From: JAENWD01 sp963837165
Lineage (GTDB): Bacteria; Acidobacteriota; Vicinamibacteria; Vicinamibacterales; JAENWD01
NCBI GenBank assembly: GCA_963837165.1
Contig: CAWIMD010000009.1
Coordinates: 62,001 to 126,000, forward strand
Length of the DNA: 64,000 nt
Reading direction: 5' to 3'
Part shown: in pieces, positions 59,097 through 64,000 of the stretch
How positions within the stretch are numbered: position 1 is the first letter of the stretch
How the letters are laid out: every line of letters begins with the position of its first letter
Translations under genes and position numbers: made by a program
Notes under the pieces: generated by a model
Databases searched by the model: none
Seen by the model: the letters and a program-made list of their open reading frames with translations, nothing else
What the model was told of the DNA's origin: nothing

Positions 59097-61359
59097 ATGG
59101 GTGACCAGCCCACAGGCGCTCCACCGACCACCCGTTCCCGCCGCCTTGTCGCGCTCGCGCTGAGTCTGGCGCTCGTGCTGGCGGGAGCGCCGCCGTTCGG
59201 CGGTCCTTCGAGCGCGGAGGCCGCATCAACCGGCGATGCCAGCGGCGGAGCGAGCTCCGACCCCGCCGGGCAGGCGGCGACGGTCGCGGCCATCGCGCAG
59301 CGTGTCGGGAACGATACGGCAGCCCTGCTGGCCGGCGTGAGCCGGGTGCGATATGAAATCTATCCCGGCGTGTTTCGTGGGTCCGCCGCCACGCTCGCCG
59401 ACGGCGCGGGCAACGACTACGACCGGGCGCTGCTGCTGCACGATCTGCTGGTGGCGGCAAGTCCCGGCGCGCGGGTTCGCTACGCGTTCTGTGCGCTCCC
59501 GCCCGAGCAGAGTGCCGCGGCCATCGCCGCTGCCCGCGCCGCGTACCGGGCCCCCACCATCGTCGCCAACACGGAAGCGCTCGCCGCGAAGGCCGCGACG
59601 CCAAAGCTCCACGACGGTTTCATGCGGCTGGCCGGCTTCTGGAAGATCGCTGTGGCACAGGACCGCCAGCAGACCGCCGATCTGGCCGCGGACTTTCAGA
59701 AGGCTGGCGTGCGGCTCACGCCGCCGACCACCGGCAACCTGCGGTCGATCGCCGCCGATCACGTCTGGCTGCAGGTGCAGAGCCAGGGGACCTGGCTCGA
59801 CCTCGATCCCCTGGCGCCGCAGGCCAGGCCGGGGGCGTCGCTCTGCACGGCCGCCAGGACCAGCGACTCGTTGCCGGACGGCGCGTTCGACACCGTGACG
59901 GCCGCCCTGCACCTCGAAACGCGCGACGGCGGTCAGGAGCACGACACGACGATTGCCTCCGGCACATGGCCCGCGTCCTCGCTGGCCGGCGCAACGCTGG
60001 CCTTCGCGTTCGCCGAGCCGTCGGGGCTGCACCCGCCTGCGCCGCAGCCCCCCGGCATGCTGGCGCTCACGCCGCTGCTGATCGCGGGTTCCAAGACGAC
60101 GGCCGCCGCGCCGATTGTCGTGCCGGCGCCGTCGGAGGGGCCGGGACTCGGGGCGGCCGCGGGAGCGGCCTCGAAGGTGCTCGATGCATTCGGAGGGGCG
60201 TCCGCCGCCACCGCGCCTCCGCCGAAGGCCCCGGCAGCGCCGGCCGGTCCGATCCCGGTCGCTCTGCGCCTCGACGTGGCGGTGGCGGCGCCCGGGATTT
60301 CCCGCGTCGCCGTCGAACGCCCGATCTTCGACCGCGTGTCCGCCGCGGACCGCGCGGCCGGCCGGGCGGCCACCTGCACGCTCGCGCCGCTCAACCTGAT
60401 GGCCTTCGGCACGTTGTGGAACATCGGCGATCAATCTCGGCACGGGCATCGTCGGCGTCGGCGAGTACTCGCGCATCGACCCGAAGTCGGACGATCCTGC
60501 CGTCCTGGTGCAGGCCCTCGGCACGATGCAGCGGGCGTACTACGTCATGCGTCGCGCCGTGTTTGCCGACGCGCTCGGCCCGTCGGCGCCGATGATCGTC
60601 GCGGCGCAGCCGGGCATCTCGTTCGTGGGGCTCGCGCCGCACGCCGCCGGGATCACGCCGTTCGGGCTGGAAATGGACCGCGCCGCGGAAGGCGCGCGTC
60701 CCGACGGTGGCACCTCCACCTCCGGCCTGGCCTGGGGTGTGGCCTCGGTCTACGGGGAACGTCTGGCCATCGCCGCGCCGACCATGATGGCGGCTCACGA
60801 CAACCTCGACACGCTTCCGTTCGACGATTTGATCGAGATGTTCTACATCGCGCGCCACACGGGCAATCGTCCCGCCATCGTGCGCTCGAGCGCCGATGTC
60901 GCGGGGCTCTCGGCATCGGCCGACGCAAAGGCCCGATTGGACGCACGCCTCACGGGCGGCGCGACTGCGGTCGTGCCGTCGGCCCAGGTCTCGTACGGCG
61001 GCGCGAACGACGACGGCTGGTGGATTGTTGCTCCCGACGGGACCGTGACCGACGAGATGCAGAGCGGGATGCATCAAACCCTGATCGAGTACGGCACGGT
61101 CGCGCTCCGGGCGCAGCTGGTCGCGTACGCCAAGAAGGTCCTGAACTCGATCAAGCAGATGACTGCCTACGAGAGAAATGGCTTCATCGCGCGGTGCGTC
61201 GGTATTACCGCTGCCTCAATCTTTCTGGCGGCCGGTGCTCGAGGAGGTGAGGAAGGCTTTGAATTCGGGGTGAAGGCTGCCGAGGAGATCCATGCGATTT
61301 ACGAGGCCAACGAGCAGAAAGAGATGCTCGAGGCCGCGGAGGAGTGCGCGGCGGAATGA
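59097..61359 (+). pseudogene. Secreted transglutaminase-like protein, frameshifted
   Basis: The first frame (59097 to ~60434) has a signal peptide (LVALALSLALVLAGAPP), a transglutaminase-like core (NDYDRALLLHDLLVAA...GARVRYAF, DHVWLQVQSQGTWLDLDP) without an obvious catalytic Cys, and an Ala/Pro-rich linker. Near 60435 one extra T shifts the frame: TLWNIGD is followed in the next frame by LGTGIVGVGEYSRIDPKSDD and a ~305-residue C-terminal domain that runs to 61359. Without the extra base the product would be ~753 residues. Real decay or sequence error cannot be told apart here. Convergent with the vWA gene, 28 bp apart. Confidence 0.72.
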
Positions 61360-61387
61360 GCCGGGTCGGGCCCGGCCCCTGTCGCGA

Positions 61388-64000
61388 TCACGGCTCGACG
61401 ACGAACCGGTCCCCCTGGAGTCCGATCGTCAGTTTCGTCGTCTTGTTGGCGACAATCGTCGCGGGCGCTTCCAGGTCCTGCCCCATGATGTGAATCCGGA
61501 CCCGGTAATCGCCGGGTGGCAGCTCCTGGCCGAGGTCGAGGCTCTGGTTCGCGATCACGGTGCGTCCCGAAGCGTCGATGACCTCGTAGGGGATCTGCTG
61601 CGTGGACGCCAGCGCCAGGGCGCGGGACAACTGGTTCTCGTTCTGCGCGCTGTAGTACTGCCCGCCCGTGGACGCCGCCAGCGAACCGAGCTGGGCCTCG
61701 ACGGTCTTCCCCGTCAACGTGAAGCCGACGATGTTGAGGGTGACGCCGATGTCGGAGGCCTTCAGCTTCGCCGCCGCCGCCTGTGAATCCCCGCGGCAGC
61801 TCTCCTGGCCGTCCGTGATCAGAATGACCGAGCCCGAACCGGCGGCATGCAGGTCGTCGATGGTCTTCAGCACCGAGCTGACGAGCGGGGTTTCCCCGCG
61901 AGGGTGCAGAGCCGAGGCCGTGGACAGAATCTTCGCGCGGTCCAGCGTGGCGATCGGGACGACGAGCTCGCTGTCCGAGCAGGACTGCCGCGAGCTCGCC
62001 GGGTAGCGGTGCCCGTACACGCGGAGCCCGACGTTGAAATCGTCCGGCAGCGCGTCGAGCAGCTGCTTCAGCACGGCCAGCGCGGTCTTCCAGCGCGTGC
62101 TCTTGCCCAGCGCCGAGTTCATCGATCCCGACACGTCCAGGACGACTTCCAGGTTGCGCGTCGGCGGCTTGTCGCCCTCCGGGTGCGTGAGGACTTCGAG
62201 CGCGCCGGTCCTGCTGACGCCGTAGGACCCGGCCAGGGCGATCACGGCCCACATCGTGTGCGCGAAGGGCGATTGCCGCCCGCTCTGCGAGTGGACCTCC
62301 ACCCACGACCCGTCGTCGGGCCCCCCGTCGTCGACCTGAGTCCGGAGGAGGTAGCCGACGCCGCGCTTGAACGCCGGGGACTGGACGCTCACGCCGGCCT
62401 GTTTGAACGCATACAGCACTTCCCCGGTTGCCAGGGCGTTCGACCCTTCCTCCTGCGCCCGCTCCTTCCAGCCGCCGTCCTTCTGCTGTTCGGCGGCGAG
62501 CTGCTCGACGACCGGCCAGGCCAGTCGTTTCTGGTCTGCCGTGCCGTCGCGGGCGAGGGCAATCACCTTGAAGACCTTGTCCTGGGTGGAATCCGGCTTG
62601 TTGGCGGCGATCCAGTCCACCGCACGGGAGGCGGCCCGCACGTACTTGGCGTCATCGGAATGCGCCTTCGCCCAGTCCAGCGCCACCAGCGTGTTGGCCG
62701 TCGTCATGAAGTTGCCCTGCACGACGGGCGGGGCGATGCGGTCCACGGGAATGGCGCCGTCGGGCTGCTGGTGGTCGAGCAGATAGTCGATGCCCTTGAG
62801 CAGATCCGGATCGCTCTTCGCGTTGGTGGCTGCATCCGCATACGCCAGTGCCATCACGCCGAAGACCGTCGCCGAGTCGGAGGGGTTGAACCACGAGTTG
62901 TTGGCTGCGCCCATCCGCTTGTCGCCGGGCACCGTCCCGTCGACCTCCTGGTACTGGCGCGTGGAGGCGATCAGGGCGCGCATCGCATCCATGTTCACGC
63001 GGTAGTGCTGCCTCAGGGCGACGGATTGGCCCATGATCGCCTGCGCCTGCACGTGGCAGCCGAAGCACGGGTGCACCTTGGGCCAGTCCGTGGCGGCCTG
63101 CTGGAGCCAGTCGAGGCCACGCTGCCCGGCCTGGCGGGGACTGCCGTTCCAGGACGCGACGTCCGGCTCGCGCGTGAACAGCGGCACGTACCCCTCGCGT
63201 GCGGCCTCGAGCACGCGCACCTCCCCGATCTCCACACCCTTGGGCGAGTCGCCCGACATGACGCGCAGCTTCACGAACCGCGCGTCCCTGGCCGGAAACG
63301 GGATCGTCTGTTCGGCCGGCTGCCCGGCGAGCGTCTGGGCGGCCACCTTGACGAACCCGGACTCCGCGCTCTCCGTGGACGTCCACACCTCGACGTCCTT
63401 CGGCGCCAGTGCCGGGTCCCTGGCGAGCTCGACCACGACCGCGGACACCAGCGCGGGCTGCCGGTCGAAGAAGGAGAACACCGCGTCCTGCGGGTAGGTC
63501 ACGGGCGCGTCGAGCTTCCAGGTCGGATCCGGCTTGCCGTCGATCAGCCGCCGGCCGGTGAAGCCCGGGCCAAACGTGTTGGTCATCTGCTCGACTTCGC
63601 CGCCCATGCTGCTCGCGACGACATCGATGGTGGTGGTGGTGGCCGGTGGCCCCGGAGGAGCGGGCGCCACCGGTTCTGGTTCGGGCGTGCCGGATGTCGG
63701 GCCTGACGCGGGCGTCCCGCCGGCGGCGGCTGGAGGCGCCGCCGATGCCGCGTCGGGGGCCGGCGGCTGGCCTGGGGCTGGCGCGGCTGCTCCGCCCCCG
63801 CCGGTCAGGGCCGATCCCAGCGATCCGAGTGCTGACGGACCAGGTGGTGGCGTGCCACCCGGCGCGGTCGCGTCGCCGGGCGTCGGTCCAGCCTCAGTCG
63901 ATTCGGCGCCGGGCGTTGGCGGCTGGGCGGGCGGCGATGCCGTGTCAGCCTCGGCCGAGCCGGTCGGACCGGCCGCTGCCGGAGAGCCCGCCGTGCGCAT
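61388..64000 (-). CDS. Secreted vWA protein with CxxCH and alpha/alpha-toroid, partial
   Basis: At least 870 residues; it reaches the window edge, where an ATG (63998-64000) is not preceded by a signal peptide, so the true start is probably outside. Order: Pro/Ala/Gly-rich region (~1-115), a discoidin-like beta-sandwich (VVASSMGGEVEQMTNTFGPGFTGRRLIDG ... FVKLRVMSG), a heme-like site CFGCH (63053-63067), an alpha/alpha-toroid with QW-like motifs (QQPDGAIP, QQKDGGWK, DDGSWVE), then a vWA domain with intact MIDAS DVSGSM and a small C-terminal beta domain. Function unknown; likely an extracellular or periplasmic adhesion or assembly protein. Confidence 0.85.
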   Translation of the reverse strand: MRTAGSPAAAGPTGSAEADTASPPAQPPTPGAESTEAGPTPGDATAPGGTPPPGPSALGSLGSALTGGGGAAAPAPGQPPAPDAASAAPPAAAGGTPASGPTSGTPEPEPVAPAPPGPPATTTTIDVVASSMGGEVEQMTNTFGPGFTGRRLIDGKPDPTWKLDAPVTYPQDAVFSFFDRQPALVSAVVVELARDPALAPKDVEVWTSTESAESGFVKVAAQTLAGQPAEQTIPFPARDARFVKLRVMSGDSPKGVEIGEVRVLEAAREGYVPLFTREPDVASWNGSPRQAGQRGLDWLQQAATDWPKVHPCFGCHVQAQAIMGQSVALRQHYRVNMDAMRALIASTRQYQEVDGTVPGDKRMGAANNSWFNPSDSATVFGVMALAYADAATNAKSDPDLLKGIDYLLDHQQPDGAIPVDRIAPPVVQGNFMTTANTLVALDWAKAHSDDAKYVRAASRAVDWIAANKPDSTQDKVFKVIALARDGTADQKRLAWPVVEQLAAEQQKDGGWKERAQEEGSNALATGEVLYAFKQAGVSVQSPAFKRGVGYLLRTQVDDGGPDDGSWVEVHSQSGRQSPFAHTMWAVIALAGSYGVSRTGALEVLTHPEGDKPPTRNLEVVLDVSGSMNSALGKSTRWKTALAVLKQLLDALPDDFNVGLRVYGHRYPASSRQSCSDSELVVPIATLDRAKILSTASALHPRGETPLVSSVLKTIDDLHAAGSGSVILITDGQESCRGDSQAAAAKLKASDIGVTLNIVGFTLTGKTVEAQLGSLAASTGGQYYSAQNENQLSRALALASTQQIPYEVIDASGRTVIANQSLDLGQELPPGDYRVRIHIMGQDLEAPATIVANKTTKLTIGLQGDRFVVEP

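Overview
The window is about two-thirds G+C by eye, densely coded on both strands, and shows no rRNA, tRNA, phage, transposase or CRISPR array that I can recognise. The gene content looks like a free-living bacterium of the Acidobacteriota, most likely the Vicinamibacteria: Ser/Thr kinases fused to TPR sensors, sortilin-type BNR-repeat secreted proteins, DUF1080 proteins, Tat-exported Gfo/Idh oxidoreductases, paired M16 peptidases, an ECF42-type sigma factor and many secreted hydrolases. This placement is an inference from gene content.

Layout. 0-4.6 kb: end of an M20 peptidase, MFS transporter, O-methyltransferase, GH29 fucosidase. 4.7-10.9 kb: Tat-exported aldo/keto reductase, an EDH-type GT2 glycosyltransferase, a GMC oxidoreductase and two MacB/FtsX-type permeases with no ATPase partner. 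10.9-15.4 kb: transaldolase, a transporter strikingly like the animal choline transporter CHT1, and a divergent OPT-family transporter. 15.4-16.8 kb: two copies of a ~320 bp palindromic repeat flanking a membrane-anchored gene of unknown function. 16.9-20.2 kb: active and inactive M16 peptidase pair, then a frameshifted four-helix-bundle pseudogene. 20.2-29.8 kb: Gfo/Idh oxidoreductase, kinase-TPR receptor, BNR-repeat protein, DUF1080 protein, NodB-like deacetylase. 29.8-38.4 kb: metallopeptidase-TPR protein, a duplicated-domain secreted protein, a second DUF1080 protein, a second kinase-TPR receptor, a GntP permease.

38.6-46.2 kb: alpha/beta hydrolase, ECF42-like sigma factor with its DGPF partner and a matching promoter, GH16 hydrolase, B12/radical-SAM enzyme with an operator-like promoter, and a two-component pair whose response regulator is frameshifted at its phosphoacceptor Asp. 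46.4-55.2 kb: CHASE3 hybrid kinase, GT39 glycosyltransferase, Phd/VapC toxin-antitoxin pair with a clear promoter/operator, MocR-type regulator, a duplicated membrane protein and a second EDH-type GT2. 55.3-64 kb: a methyltransferase remnant, a small Cys-rich secreted protein, a monoheme cytochrome c, a DUF3303-like protein, a heptaheme cytochrome with TPRs, a frameshifted transglutaminase-like secreted protein and a large secreted protein joining a CxxCH motif, an alpha/alpha-toroid and a vWA domain.

Taken together the genes describe secretion-heavy carbohydrate and peptide scavenging (GH29, GH16, DUF1080, M16, M20, OPT, GntP, MFS) under envelope-sensing control (kinases, ECF42, two-component systems), plus periplasmic electron transfer at the right-hand end. 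The non-coding sequence is unusual: it holds MITE-like palindromes with covarying arms, REP-like hairpins with a CTTCAG loop, and short tandem arrays of a different 7-14 bp unit at nearly every convergent or operon-internal gap. Three genes carry single-base frameshifts (near 19982, 46037 and 60435), which may be real decay or sequence error.
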